A stretch of 64,000 nucleotides of DNA. It comes from Aureimonas sp. SA4125 (GTDB lineage: Bacteria; Pseudomonadota; Alphaproteobacteria; Rhizobiales; Rhizobiaceae). The notes beneath the pieces were generated by a model. The model was given only the letters and a program-made list of their open reading frames with translations, had not been told where the DNA came from and did no database searches. Below, one piece after another: positions 9,834-20,201 of the stretch. The stretch is taken from assembly GCF_019973775.1 (NCBI RefSeq), contig NZ_AP025032.1:4892501-4956500 (forward strand), given 5' to 3'. The stretch's first letter is position 1. Each line of letters begins with the position of its first letter. Position numbers and translations under genes: made by a program.

Positions 9834-10103
9834 ATGTCGATCACGCCTGAGCGTAAAGCTGAAGTCATCAAGGAATTCGCGACCAAGGAAGGCGACAGCG
9901 GCTCGCCGGAAGTCCAGGTCGCGCTGCTCTCCGAGCGCATCAACAACCTGACCGACCATTTCAAGTCGCACAAGAAGGACAACCACTCGCGTCGTGGCCT
10001 TCTGCGCATGGTCGCCACCCGCCGCAGCCTGCTCGATTACCTGAAGCGCGTGGAAGAGCCGCGCTACACCGCGCTCGTCGCGCGCCTCGGCCTGCGCCGC
10101 TAG
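9834..10103 (+). CDS. rpsO: 30S ribosomal protein S15
   Basis: S15 is a primary-binding protein of the 30S subunit central domain (16S helices 20-22) and contacts the 50S subunit through bridge B4. The 89-residue product has the standard length and the family signature from residue 20 onwards ([45 protein letters not shown]). The gene is followed by pnp after a structured spacer, as in most proteobacteria, where S15 represses its own translation. Confidence 0.98.
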   Translation: MSITPERKAEVIKEFATKEGDSGSPEVQVALLSERINNLTDHFKSHKKDNHSRRGLLRMVATRRSLLDYLKRVEEPRYTALVARLGLRR

Positions 10104-10419
10104 TATCCACTGCCCGGCGGGCGTCCCGAGGACGATCCCGCCGGTTCTCTATCAGGAGCTTCGCCTTTTCGGGCGAGGCCCTGCCCCGTCCGGCGGCCGA
10201 AAGGCGGCCGGGATGAACCGAAACGGTCATGGGGCAGGATTGCCGGAGGCTTCCCGGCATGGTCCGCGACGGCAAAGCCGTTCGGGCGCGATCGTGCCGA
10301 GAGGGACAGCCCTTTCCCGAAGCCTCCCGTCGTCTTGCCCATGACACGCTTCTGACAAGCGAATGCGACCGCGCAAGGCCCTCCGGCCGGCCGCGGCGCC
10401 CACCAAAGGCACACATCCA
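10104..10419 (+). other. rpsO-pnp intergenic region with hairpins, no gene seen
   Basis: These 316 bases between rpsO and pnp hold several inverted repeats, including one just after rpsO (10114-10144) and GC-rich arms around 10190-10215. In enterobacteria this spacer carries RNase III and RNase E processing sites through which PNPase autoregulates. The same role is plausible here but is inferred only from position and structure. I see no convincing reading frame. Confidence 0.5.
10114..10144 (+). terminator. Hairpin after rpsO
   Basis: The inverted repeat ccggcggg (10114-10121) and cccgccgg (10137-10144) encloses a 15-base loop ten bases after the rpsO stop. The bases that follow (ttctctat) are pyrimidine-rich but not a T-run, so it may be a partial terminator or a 3'-end stabiliser. 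Confidence 0.4.
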
Positions 10420-12546
<2,127 letters not shown>

Positions 12547-12573
12547 GCGTCCTTTCTCCCGCATGTTCGATCG

Positions 12574-12604
12574 AGGCGCGCTCCGCAAGGGGCGCGCCTT
12601 TTTT
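12574..12604 (+). terminator. Rho-independent terminator after pnp
   Basis: A perfect 8-bp stem, aggcgcgc (12574-12581) and gcgcgcct (12592-12599), is followed directly by six T residues (12599-12604), 28 bases after the pnp stop. This is the clearest intrinsic terminator in the window and marks the end of the translation/RNA-decay cluster. Confidence 0.88.
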
Positions 12605-12688
12605 CATGCGCCCGCTGGACGCGGGGCCCCCGGGCACGGCATGAAGGGCACGCGCTGCGGAAGCTTCGGGCGCAAGGGGAGGAACACA

Positions 12689-12985
12689 TTGATTTACTTG
12701 ATCGCGACACTGAAGATCCGGCCCGGCTCGCAGGCGGCCGTCGTCGCCGCGGCGACGCCATGCATTCACGCCACCCGGCTGGAACCGGGATGCCTGCGCT
12801 ACGATCTTCTCGCCAGCGTGCTGGACCCGGAGACCCTCGTCTTCGTCGAGCAATGGGAGACGCGCGAAGCGCTGGCGAAGCACTTCACCATGCCGCATCT
12901 GCTCGCCTGGCGCGAAGGCCTTGCCCCACACAAGCTGGAGGGGCGGATCGAGGTCGTCCATCCCGAGCGCGTGGAGCAGCTCTGA
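12689..12985 (+). CDS. Antibiotic biosynthesis monooxygenase (ABM/YgiN-like) domain protein
   Basis: A 98-residue single ABM-fold protein. The family is a dimeric ferredoxin-like barrel and includes quinol monooxygenase YgiN and polyketide monooxygenases. The sequence has the usual opening strand (IYLIATLKIRPG), the EPGCLRYDLL segment, the EQWETREALAKHF helix, and HL followed by the final helix. TTG at 12689 is the likely start because aaggggagg lies 6-7 bases upstream; the ATG at 12641 adds residues without family similarity. The ligand is unknown. It stands alone after the pnp terminator. Confidence 0.82.
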   Translation: MIYLIATLKIRPGSQAAVVAAATPCIHATRLEPGCLRYDLLASVLDPETLVFVEQWETREALAKHFTMPHLLAWREGLAPHKLEGRIEVVHPERVEQL

Positions 12986-13076
12986 AGCCCCTGGGGAGCG
13001 ATATCGATGGCGGCGGCCGTCCGGCGGTGAGCGTTATCGCACGGGGCCACCGCCTTTCTTCCGTCCCGTCGACATG

Positions 13077-13104
13077 CCAGGCTGACGGGGCCAGGCTGAC
13101 GGGG
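13077..13104. repeat. 14-bp tandem duplication
   Basis: The unit CCAGGCTGACGGGG occurs twice in perfect tandem in the spacer between the ABM-domain gene and the DUF2937 gene. No function is evident. Confidence 0.9.
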
Positions 13105-13195
13105 ATCGAGAAGGACGGGGCATGATGATCCCGGATGAAACCGTGCGCCTCCGCGAGAAGACGACCTTCTGCCCTAAACCGACACCGTCGCAAGC

Positions 13196-13723
13196 ATGGA
13201 CACGGCCGGCATGAGCGCGCTGCTGATCCGCGTCGTCGCGGCACTTTTCTTCGGCGGTCTGGTGAGCCAGGCCAGCGAACTGACCCAGCAATATCTGCAG
13301 CGCCTGGGTGGGGCCGTGGATGCCCTGGCGAGCGTCGTCGAGCGTTTCGATGCGAGCGCGGCGACGGCGGGACTGTCGCGGGAGTCGGCCGTGGCCCGTT
13401 TGCGCGAGGCTTCAGACAGCTTCGTCGCGCGCCAGGGAGAGGATGCTGCGACGACCATCGCTCGGTATGCACAGTTGCGGCAGCGCTACGACATCCTGAC
13501 GCGCAATCCGCCGCTGCTGCGGCCGTTCCTGGCGCTCGGCGACCCGGACGGGGCTCTGCTGCGCCGGACTCTCGGTGATTTTCGCCCGGCACTGCCGGTG
13601 ACGGGCGACGGTCTGTTCCTCACCATTGCCGGCTTTGCCGGTGGCTGGGCGGCCGGTGCCGGAATCGCCGGGGCTATCGGCATGCGCCGCCGCCGCGCCG
13701 CACGCCGGGGGCCTTCGGCCTAG
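13196..13723 (+). CDS. DUF2937 family membrane-associated protein
   Basis: A 175-residue protein that looks like the DUF2937 family, which has no known function. An N-terminal hydrophobic segment (SALLIRVVAALFFGGLVSQASELTQ, about residues 7-31) resembles the family start. A helical periplasmic or coiled region with an LGGAVDALASVVERFD stretch follows. A second hydrophobic helix (LFLTIAGFAGGWAAGAGIAGAIG, about 142-164) precedes a basic RRRRAARR tail. This predicts two transmembrane helices with a roughly 110-residue segment between them. ATG 13211 is an alternative start, as neither start has a strong Shine-Dalgarno sequence. Confidence 0.75.
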   Translation: MDTAGMSALLIRVVAALFFGGLVSQASELTQQYLQRLGGAVDALASVVERFDASAATAGLSRESAVARLREASDSFVARQGEDAATTIARYAQLRQRYDILTRNPPLLRPFLALGDPDGALLRRTLGDFRPALPVTGDGLFLTIAGFAGGWAAGAGIAGAIGMRRRRAARRGPSA

Positions 13724-13728
13724 GGCGC

Positions 13729-13754
13729 CCGGCTAAAAAGCCGGACCCGGTTTT
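13729..13754 (+). terminator. Hairpin after the DUF2937 gene
   Basis: CCGGCT (13729-13734) and AGCCGG (13739-13744) form a perfect 6-bp stem with an AAAA loop six bases after the stop codon. It is followed by acccgg and a short T-run (13751-13754), a plausible weak intrinsic terminator. Confidence 0.5.
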
Positions 13755-13837
13755 CGCACTATCCGGCGCGGCAGACTGAATCCCAGCCTCTCGGGTGATC
13801 TCGGCAATCGCCCGAACTCTCGCGGCAGTGATTATCC

Positions 13838-13889
13838 AGCGATATGCGGGGCATGACTGCCCAAGCGATATGCGGGGCATGACTGCCCC
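13838..13889. repeat. Tandem 26-bp duplication, each unit with a hairpin
   Basis: Two adjacent copies (13838-13863 and 13864-13889) are identical over the first 25 bases. Each contains the inverted repeat ggggca-tgac-tgcccc, giving two tandem stem-loops. They lie about 40 bases beyond the fabI stop codon on the minus strand, so they could act as a 3' structure of the fab transcript, although the G+C-rich stems have no T-run. Confidence 0.85.
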
Positions 13890-13925
13890 ACGGGCACAGG
13901 AAGGCCGGCGGCGCGGCGCTGCCCG

Positions 13926-14774
13926 CTATTTCGCCGCCTGCGCTGCCGTCTCGTCGTCGACGATCGCGGCGCGGCGCTCCTGGATCTTCAACTCGTCGAG
14001 CGAGGGCATCGACATGATGCTGTAGCCGGAATCGACGTAGTGGATCTCGCCGGTGACGCCATTGGCGAGGTCCGACAGGAGATAGAGGATCGAGCCGCCG
14101 ACCTCGTCGACCGAGACGCTGCGTCGGAGCGGCGCGTTCTTGCGCTGGTAGTTCAGCATCAGCCGCGCATCCGAGACGCCGGCGCCGGCAAGCGTCCTCA
14201 CCGGGCCCGCCGAGACGGCATTGACGCGGATGTTGCGCGGGCCGTAGTCGGCGGCGAGATAGCGCACCGAGGCCTCCAGCGCCGCCTTGGCGACGCCCAT
14301 GACGTTATAGTTCGGCATGACGCGGGTGGCGCCGCCATAGGTCAGCGTCAAAAGCGAGCCGCCCGAGGTCATAATGTCGGTGGCCCGCCGGGTGATCTCG
14401 GTAAAGGAGAAGCAGGAGATCAGCATGGTGCGGGCGAAGTTGTCGCGGCTCGTGTCGGCGTAGAGGCCCTTCAGCTCGTTCTTGTCGGAGAAAGCGAGGG
14501 CGTGGACGAGGAAGTCGATCGTGCCCCATTCGGCCTTCAGCGTCTCGAACACCCTGTCGACCGAGGCGATGTCCTCGACGTCGCAGTCGAGGAGGATCGT
14601 CGAGCCGATCTCCGCGGCGAGCGGTCTCACCCGCTTGCCGAACGCCTCGCCCTGATAGGTCAGCGCGATTTCCGCGCCTTGGGCGGACAGCGCCTTGGCG
14701 GCGCCCCAGGCGATGGAATTGTGGTTGGCGACACCCATAACGAGGCCGCGCTTGCCCTTCATCAGATCGCCCAT
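13926..14774 (-). CDS. fabI: Enoyl-[acyl-carrier-protein] reductase (NADH) FabI
   Basis: FabI reduces trans-2-enoyl-ACP in the last step of each fatty-acid elongation cycle and is the target of triclosan. The 282-residue product has the typical nucleotide-binding start (RGLVMGVANHNSIAWGAAKAL), a Tyr146 in TYGG, and the catalytic pair Tyr156 and Lys163 in YNVMGVAK. These match the FabI spacing rather than that of classical SDRs. SAGPVRTLA and GVTGEIHYVDSGY follow. It is the last gene of a minus-strand fabA-fabB-fabI cluster, the known Rhizobiales arrangement. Confidence 0.96.
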   Translation of the reverse strand: MGDLMKGKRGLVMGVANHNSIAWGAAKALSAQGAEIALTYQGEAFGKRVRPLAAEIGSTILLDCDVEDIASVDRVFETLKAEWGTIDFLVHALAFSDKNELKGLYADTSRDNFARTMLISCFSFTEITRRATDIMTSGGSLLTLTYGGATRVMPNYNVMGVAKAALEASVRYLAADYGPRNIRVNAVSAGPVRTLAGAGVSDARLMLNYQRKNAPLRRSVSVDEVGGSILYLLSDLANGVTGEIHYVDSGYSIMSMPSLDELKIQERRAAIVDDETAAQAAK

Positions 14775-14894
14775 CGAGCATTCCCTTCGCTAGTCTCGTC
14801 CGTCACATCGCCGTGTCTTGGCGACAGGCGATAGCATATCGGGCAAGCTGCTGATGACACGTGATGTTTCGCCCTATTACAGTCAGGGACGCGA

Positions 14895-16112
14895 TCAGTC
14901 GTCCACTTTGCGGAAAACCAGCGTTGCATTCGTGCCGCCGAATCCGAACGAATTGGAGAGGACGGTCCGAAGACCGGCCTTGTCGACGCGCTCCCTGACG
15001 ATCGGAAGGTCGGCAAATTCCGGATCGATCTCGTCGATATGCGCCGACTTCACGATGAAGTCGTTCTGCATCATCAGGATCGAGTAGATCGCCTCCTGCA
15101 CGCCGGTGGCCCCGAGCGAATGGCCGGTCAGGGATTTTGTCGCCGAGATCTTTGGGATCTTGGCCCCGAAAACCTCGCGGATGGCCTGGATCTCCATCTT
15201 GTCGCCGACCGGCGTCGAGGTGGCGTGCGGGTTGATGTAGTCGATCTCGGTGTCGACGGTCTCGAGCGCCATGCGCATGCAGCGCGCCGCGCCCTCGCCG
15301 GACGGGGCGACCATGTCGTGGCCGTCCGAGGTCGCGCCGTAGCCGACGATCTCGGCGAGGATCTTGGCGCCGCGCGCCTTGGCGTGCTCGTATTCCTCGA
15401 GCACCAGGACGCCCGCACCGCCGGCGATGACGAAGCCGTCGCGGTCCTTGTCATAGGCGCGGCTGGCCTCGCTCGGCTTGTCGTTGAAGTCCGACGACAT
15501 GGCACCCATCGCGTCGAAGAGGTTCGACATGGTCCAGTCGAGATCCTCCGACCCGCCGGCGAAGATGATGTCCTGCTTGCCGATCTGGATCGTCTCGTAG
15601 GCATTGCCGATGCAGTGGTTCGACGTCGCGCAGGCCGAAGAGATCGAGTAGTTGACGCCCTTGATCTTGAACTGGGTGGCGAGCACGGCCGAGGCGGTCG
15701 AGCTCATCGCCTTCGGCACGGCTGTCGGACCGATGCGCCGGGGGCCACTTTTCTCGGTGATCGCGGCAGCCTCGACGATCATGCGGGTCGACGGTCCGCC
15801 CGAGCCCATGATGATGCCGGTGCGCGGATTGACGATGTCGGACTCTTCGAGGCCGGAATCCTTGATCGCCTGCTCCATGGCGATGTAGTTCCAGGCCGTG
15901 CCCTTGCTCATGAAGCGCGCGGTGCGCCGGTCGAGCACGGCGAAGGGATCGAGCTTCGGCTCGCCCTGCACCTGGCATTTGAAGCCATGGCTGGCATAGT
16001 CCTCGGCGAAGGAGACGCCGGAGCGGGCCTCCATCAGCGACTCCAGGACCTCTTCGATATCGTTGCCGATCGACGACACGATCCCCATTCCGGTGACCAC
16101 GACACGTCTCAT
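14895..16112 (-). CDS. fabB: Beta-ketoacyl-ACP synthase I FabB
   Basis: FabB elongates cis-unsaturated acyl-ACPs and, together with FabA, is needed to make unsaturated fatty acids anaerobically. The 405-residue protein has the KAS catalytic triad: Cys161 in SSACATS, His296 in [11 protein letters not shown] and His331 in [11 protein letters not shown]. The Lys in ATKSLTG is also present. Length and N-terminus ([16 protein letters not shown]) fit KAS I. The gene lies 64 bases after fabA on the same strand, which supports co-transcription. Confidence 0.96.
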   Translation of the reverse strand: MRRVVVTGMGIVSSIGNDIEEVLESLMEARSGVSFAEDYASHGFKCQVQGEPKLDPFAVLDRRTARFMSKGTAWNYIAMEQAIKDSGLEESDIVNPRTGIIMGSGGPSTRMIVEAAAITEKSGPRRIGPTAVPKAMSSTASAVLATQFKIKGVNYSISSACATSNHCIGNAYETIQIGKQDIIFAGGSEDLDWTMSNLFDAMGAMSSDFNDKPSEASRAYDKDRDGFVIAGGAGVLVLEEYEHAKARGAKILAEIVGYGATSDGHDMVAPSGEGAARCMRMALETVDTEIDYINPHATSTPVGDKMEIQAIREVFGAKIPKISATKSLTGHSLGATGVQEAIYSILMMQNDFIVKSAHIDEIDPEFADLPIVRERVDKAGLRTVLSNSFGFGGTNATLVFRKVDD

Positions 16113-16176
16113 CGCATTTCCTCCAAACTTGTCCTGCCCCGCATCCGCCGCCGGCGGGGCTCGGCACGCCAGAAGC

Positions 16177-16707
16177 CTATTCGCTGACGGGCTCTTCGTC
16201 CGAGAACAGCCCGACGCGCAGGCTGCTGGCGGTGTAGATGACCTCGCCGTCGGCCTTCATCCAGCCCTCGGCGATGCCGAGCTTCAGGCGCGAGCGCATG
16301 ACGCGCTTGAACTCGACGCCGTATTCCACGAGCTTGACCTTCGGTGTCACCTGGCCGGTGAACTTCACCTCGCCGACGCCGAGTGCCCGGCCGCGGCCGG
16401 GCTCGCCGAGCCAGCCGAGATAGAAGCCGGTGAGCTGCCAGAGCGCGTCGAGCCCGAGACAGCCCGGCATCACCGGATCGCCCTCGAAATGGCATTTGAA
16501 GAACCAGAGATCGGGATCGACGTCGAACTCGGCCTTGATCGACCCCTTGCCGAACTGGCCGCCATCGGTGGTCACTTCGGTGATGCGGTCGAACATCAGC
16601 ATCGGCGGCAGCGGAAGCTGCGCGTTGCCGGGGCCGAACAGCTGGCCGTGGCCGCAACTGATCAGTTCGTCGTAATCGTAATGCGCTTTGCCAGGTGCCA
16701 TGATCAT
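16177..16707 (-). CDS. fabA: 3-hydroxydecanoyl-ACP dehydratase/isomerase FabA
   Basis: FabA dehydrates 3-hydroxydecanoyl-ACP and isomerises the product to cis-3-decenoyl-ACP, the branch point for unsaturated fatty acids. The 176-residue product (from ATG 16707) has the catalytic His73 in [22 protein letters not shown] and Asp87 in the same motif, equivalent to His70 and Asp84 of E. coli. The open frame extends 84 codons further upstream, but that stretch shows no family similarity. The ATG at 16701 is a close alternative start. It is the first gene of the fabA-fabB-fabI cluster. Confidence 0.95.
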   Translation of the reverse strand: MIMAPGKAHYDYDELISCGHGQLFGPGNAQLPLPPMLMFDRITEVTTDGGQFGKGSIKAEFDVDPDLWFFKCHFEGDPVMPGCLGLDALWQLTGFYLGWLGEPGRGRALGVGEVKFTGQVTPKVKLVEYGVEFKRVMRSRLKLGIAEGWMKADGEVIYTASSLRVGLFSDEEPVSE

Positions 16708-16888
16708 CCCAACCCGTCCGGTCCCCGCCGGTTTCGGCGTCGCCCTTAGCACGGGTCGAGCCCGAGACAAACCCGTGCCATGCCGATCGTCCGCCGTCGC
16801 TTGTCGCCCATTCCTGGCCAAGCTAAGGATTTTGCGGCAGGATTGTAAGCGCCCGGCAGCCGGGACGCGAATTTGCCGGGGAGCGCGA

Positions 16889-17353
16889 ATGCCGATCAGC
16901 CGCCGCTTCGCACCGATCCTGGCACTCTGCCTCGCCGGTCCCGTCGTCCAGCCCGCCATGGCGGCGGAGGGGTGGACGGGCCAGGCCGTCGGCGGCTCCG
17001 GCCGTTCGGCCGGCTATCTCCTCGGCGACGCGACGCCGGCCCTCCTGTTTCGCTGTGCGGGGGCCGGGCGTCTGGCACTTGTCGTCTCGGGCGGAGCGGG
17101 ACTGCCGCGCGATGCCGACTACACCGTCGTCGTCTCGGTCGACGGCGTCGCCTTCATCGCGGCGGCGCGATCCGGCGCCACGGCGTCGGGCGAGCTTGTC
17201 CGGATCGCTCCTTTCGAGGCGTTCTCGCCTCTCATCGCGGCGCTGAAGGCCGGCAAGGCAGCGGAGGTGTCGACCCCCCGCGGGCGTTACGTCTTGCCGC
17301 TGCGCGGCTCGGGCAAGGCGCTTGCCGTCCTTGGCGACGGATGCGACGTGTAG
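16889..17353 (+). CDS. Secreted hypothetical protein upstream of irr
   Basis: A 154-residue protein of unknown function. It starts with a clear Sec signal peptide: basic MPISRRF, a hydrophobic core [12 protein letters not shown], and a likely AMA-A cleavage site after residue 26. The mature part is beta-rich and Gly/Ala-rich, with two Cys (in LLFRCAGAG and the last residues GDGCDV) that could form a disulfide. No enzymatic motif is visible. The start is ATG 16889, with gggga about seven bases upstream. The gene sits between the divergent fabA and irr genes, and its 3' end lies just ahead of the irr leader. Confidence 0.7.
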   Translation: MPISRRFAPILALCLAGPVVQPAMAAEGWTGQAVGGSGRSAGYLLGDATPALLFRCAGAGRLALVVSGGAGLPRDADYTVVVSVDGVAFIAAARSGATASGELVRIAPFEAFSPLIAALKAGKAAEVSTPRGRYVLPLRGSGKALAVLGDGCDV

Positions 17354-17387
17354 CCGCCGCCATCGGTTGCCGTCGCTGCCGACAATC

Positions 17388-17411
17388 ACCAGGTCTTGCA
17401 CCAGGTCTTGC
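17388..17411. repeat. 12-bp tandem duplication in the irr leader
   Basis: The unit accaggtcttgc occurs twice in perfect tandem between the secreted-protein gene and irr. No function is assigned. It lies in the region where an irr promoter or operator would be expected. Confidence 0.85.
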
Positions 17412-17477
17412 ATGGACCTTCGTCCTTCCGTTAAAGAAGGAGCGACAAGCTTTGATATCGAAAGCGTGGGAATATCG

Positions 17478-17918
17478 ATGGAAAGTCGGGCCCGGATGAA
17501 TTCATTTTGTGTGTTCGAGCGTCTTCGCGCCGCCGGCCTGCGGCCGACACGCCAGCGCGTGGCGCTCTGCAACCTGATTTTCGGATCCGGCGACCGCCAT
17601 CTGTCGGCCGAGGAGCTCTACGCCGAAGCGCACAAGGCCGGTGAACCCGTATCGCTGGCGACCGTCTACAATACGCTGCACCAGTTCACCGACGTCGGCA
17701 TCATCCGGCCGCTGACCGGCGAGGGCCAGCGGACCTATTTCGACACCAATACCTCCGATCACCATCACTTCTTCCTCGAGGAAGAAAATCAGATGATCGA
17801 CATTCCCGGTGAAGGCCTCAGGCTCGATCGCCTGCCGGAGCCGCCGGAGGGGATGGAGATCGTCAATGTCGACGTCGTCGTCCGCCTGCGCCGCAAGGCT
17901 GCCGCGCCGGCGACCTGA
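17478..17918 (+). CDS. irr: Fur-family iron response regulator Irr
   Basis: Irr is the Rhizobiales Fur-family regulator that senses haem status and represses or activates iron-dependent genes when haem is low. The 146-residue product has the winged-helix domain (AGLRPTRQRVALCNLIF...SLATVYNTLHQFTDVGIIR) and the DHHHFFLE metal/haem-responsive motif with His95-His97. The N-terminal haem regulatory motif of Bradyrhizobium Irr (GCPWHD type) is absent, as in Rhizobium-type Irr. The start is uncertain: ATG 17478 and ATG 17496 are both possible, and the open frame continues upstream into the preceding gene. Adjacency to fabA is conserved in the order. Confidence 0.92.
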   Translation: MESRARMNSFCVFERLRAAGLRPTRQRVALCNLIFGSGDRHLSAEELYAEAHKAGEPVSLATVYNTLHQFTDVGIIRPLTGEGQRTYFDTNTSDHHHFFLEEENQMIDIPGEGLRLDRLPEPPEGMEIVNVDVVVRLRRKAAAPAT

Positions 17919-18039
17919 TCGCACCGACGGCCGGACCGGTATCCTCGGCCTTGCTTCTAGAAGCCAGGGCGCTGGGAGACGGGGGTGGGGGCAGGGCGCT
18001 GGAAGACACTCTTTAAGACAAGACGACACGCTGGAAGAC

Positions 18040-18077
18040 AAAAGGACGAGAGGCATTCAGCCTCTTCGTCCTTTTTC
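18040..18077. terminator. Probable bidirectional intrinsic terminator after irr
   Basis: A long stem pairs aaaaggacga-gaggc (18040-18054) with gcctc-t-tcgtccttttt (18060-18077), with one bulged T. A T-run follows on the + strand, and the A-run on the other side gives T's on the minus strand. It can therefore serve both irr and the convergent SH3-domain gene. Confidence 0.8.
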
Positions 18078-18154
18078 GTTGCCCGATGAGCCGAAGTGCT
18101 GTTCGGGCGTCGCGGGGCGCCGGAAGAGCCTCGTCCGGCGGCGCCGCCGCTAGA

Positions 18155-18200
18155 GCATGATCCCGAAAGGTGGCTTCCGGCTTTCGGAAAGAGATCATGC
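18155..18200. repeat. Rhizobiales-type intergenic palindrome
   Basis: GCATGATC (18155-18162) pairs with GATCATGC (18193-18200), and inner arms ccgaaag and ctttcgg also pair, forming a near-continuous stem. Sequences of the form gagcatgatc-ccgaaaa are widely repeated in intergenic DNA of Rhizobiales. That comparison is from general knowledge, not a search. Confidence 0.75.
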
Positions 18201-18226
18201 GGAAACAAAGGACGAAAGCGGGACGG

Positions 18227-18255
18227 CGATTCGAAGAAAAGCCATTCCGCTTTAG
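18227..18255. repeat. Dispersed 29-bp repeat, copy 1
   Basis: The reverse complement of this sequence matches 28095-28123 in 28 of 29 positions. It overlaps the TAA stop codon of the SH3-domain gene and is flanked by an inverted aaagcgg(g/a) arm at about 18214, so the copy here lies in a larger palindrome (18214-18253). Confidence 0.85.
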
Positions 18256-18788
18256 AAGCGCTCGTCCGGATAGACGCCCCAGATCTCGCGCTGGCGCAGG
18301 TAGCCCTTGCGGCCGGACACCTCGACCGCGCACCAGCCGAGGCCGCATTCGTCGACCTTGGTGACGACGCCGGGCTCGAGCTGGGCGACGAGGGCGGCGT
18401 CTTCGGTCGCCGACCTGTGCATGTCGATCGTCGTGCTCTTGCCTTTCAGCCAGGGAGCGGCGATCGCCGTGCGGTCGCCTGACAGGAGCGAGTGATAGAC
18501 CCAGCCCTCGGTGCCCTCGCTATCGCGCACGCGGCGCCACAGCTCGTATTCCTGCACGACTTCCACCGGCAGGCCGGGCTTCAGATACAGCCACGTCACC
18601 GCGTAGTCGCGGCCGGGTCCCACGCGCAGATTGACCCGCGCGGACTTCAGCGAGACGAAGCGCGGCAGCGCAAGCTTGGAATAGGCGCCGGTGATCGAGC
18701 CGGTTTCCTGCGCCACGGCCGGCACGGACAGGCTGGCGAAGATCGATGCGATGCCGGCAAGGGCGAGGCCACGGAATGCACGACGCAC
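18252..18788 (-). CDS. Periplasmic SH3-like domain protein
   Basis: A 178-residue exported protein related to the SH3_4 (COG3807-type) family. It has a signal peptide (MRRAFRGLALAGIASIFASLSVPAVAQ, cleavage near residue 27). The first bacterial SH3-like module includes SARVNLRVGPGRDYAVTWLYLKPGLPVEVVQEYE and WRRVRDSEGTEGWVYHSLLSG, and the second includes GVVTKVDECGLGWCAVEVSGRKGYLR. The function is unknown; such proteins are thought to bind cell-wall or other periplasmic partners. It is divergent from the hydroxyacid dehydrogenase gene. Its stop codon lies inside a dispersed repeat. Confidence 0.85.
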   Translation of the reverse strand: MRRAFRGLALAGIASIFASLSVPAVAQETGSITGAYSKLALPRFVSLKSARVNLRVGPGRDYAVTWLYLKPGLPVEVVQEYELWRRVRDSEGTEGWVYHSLLSGDRTAIAAPWLKGKSTTIDMHRSATEDAALVAQLEPGVVTKVDECGLGWCAVEVSGRKGYLRQREIWGVYPDERF

Positions 18789-18978
18789 GGGTTACTCCAG
18801 ACTAAGATTCCAGGGCCGAGGCCAGGATTGCAAGGGGCGAGCGTCGGTACGGCGCCGGCCGTGACCGGGACGCTTTGTTTTTCGGATCGCTGCTTGCTAT
18901 GGACGGGCTTCTCGATGCGCCGATCATCGCGCGTTGAGGTTAACAAGCCCTTGAGGCCGGGGTCGGGGAGACGGAAGC

Positions 18979-19980
18979 GTGACCGAGAGGAAAATGCCTG
19001 TCGTCGCCATCACGCGCCGGTTGCCCGAGCCGATCGAGCAGCGCATGGGCGAGCTTTTCGACGTCAGCTTCAACGCCACCGACGCGCCGATGAGCCAGCC
19101 CGAGCTGGTGGCGGCGATGCGGCGCGTCGACGTTCTGGTGCCGACCGTGACGGATCGCATCGACCGCTCGATGATCGCCCAGGCCGGCGAGCGGCTGAAG
19201 CTCATCGCCAACTACGGCAACGGTGTCGACAACATCGACGTCGAGGCGGCGCACGCCCGCGGCATCTTCGTCACCAACACGCCGAACGTCCTCAACGAGG
19301 ACACCGCCGACATGACCATGGCGCTGATCCTCGCCGTGCCCCGTCGTCTCGTCGAGGGCGGCAGCCGCCTCATCTCCGGCGAGCGCTGGGCCGGCTGGTC
19401 GCCGACCTGGATGCTCGGCCGCCGCATCACCGGCAAGAAGCTCGGCATCGTCGGCATGGGCCGCATCGGCACCGCCGTCGCCCGGCGGGCAAGAGCCTTC
19501 GGGCTCGAGATCCACTATCACAACCGGCACCGCGTCAGCCCCAAGACGGAGACCGAGCTCGGCGCGACCTACTGGGAGAGCCTCGACCAGATGCTCGCCC
19601 GCATGGACATCGTCTCGGTCAATTGTCCCTCGACGCCGGCGACCTTCCATCTCCTGTCGGCGCGTCGGCTGGCGCTGATGCCGGCGCACGCCTTCATCGT
19701 CAACATCGCCCGCGGCGAGATCATCGACCAGCAGGCGCTGGTCAAGCTGATCGAGGAGGGGCGCATCGCCGGCGCCGGCCTCGACGTCTTCGAGGGCGAG
19801 CCGGCCATCGACAAGCGCCTGATGAAGCTCGCCGAGGAGCACCGCGTCGTCCTCCTGCCGCATATGGGCTCGGCGACGATCGAGGCGCGGATCGACATGG
19901 GCGAGAAGGTCATCATCAACATCCGCACCCTGATGGACGGGCACCGTCCGCCGGACCGGATCTTGCCGGGGCAGGGATAG
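18979..19980 (+). CDS. D-isomer-specific 2-hydroxyacid dehydrogenase (glyoxylate/hydroxypyruvate reductase type)
   Basis: A 333-residue NAD(P)-dependent dehydrogenase. The Rossmann motif GMGRIG is at 159-164, and the catalytic residues are Arg245 (NIARGEIID), Glu274 and His295 (LLPHMGSAT). The YGNGVDNIDVEAA loop is typical of the glyoxylate reductase branch. The likely reaction is reversible reduction of a 2-oxoacid such as glyoxylate or hydroxypyruvate, but the exact substrate cannot be read from sequence. GTG 18979 is supported by ggggag eight bases upstream. Its pairing with the SH3-domain gene is common in the order. Confidence 0.92.
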   Translation: MTERKMPVVAITRRLPEPIEQRMGELFDVSFNATDAPMSQPELVAAMRRVDVLVPTVTDRIDRSMIAQAGERLKLIANYGNGVDNIDVEAAHARGIFVTNTPNVLNEDTADMTMALILAVPRRLVEGGSRLISGERWAGWSPTWMLGRRITGKKLGIVGMGRIGTAVARRARAFGLEIHYHNRHRVSPKTETELGATYWESLDQMLARMDIVSVNCPSTPATFHLLSARRLALMPAHAFIVNIARGEIIDQQALVKLIEEGRIAGAGLDVFEGEPAIDKRLMKLAEEHRVVLLPHMGSATIEARIDMGEKVIINIRTLMDGHRPPDRILPGQG

Positions 19981-20201
19981 GCGGCGGCGCCGCTGTTTGC
20001 AAACAGCGCGCGGTGTTCCTTCCGGACCCGGAAGCGGCCGGGACAAACCGCATCGGGAATGCGTCCCGCCGCAGCCCGGGGCTGGCCCAAAATGCGCCTC
20101 CGCCGCTGCCCATGCTGCATCCGCGTTTCGCACCTGCATGATGGACAAGCCGCCGTCGCCCGGCAATCCTTCTCCCGGCACCGACCTCGGGGAGACACGG
20201 G

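Larger units (their letters stand above)
17919..18251. other. Spacer between irr and the SH3-domain gene: terminator and two repeats
   Basis: This 333-base convergent spacer contains three imperfect copies of CGCTGG(A/G)AGAC (near 17968, 17997 and 18029). It also holds the bidirectional terminator (18040-18077), the Rhizobiales-type gcatgatc palindrome (18155-18200) and most of the dispersed 29-bp repeat (18227-18255). No gene is seen. Confidence 0.7.
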
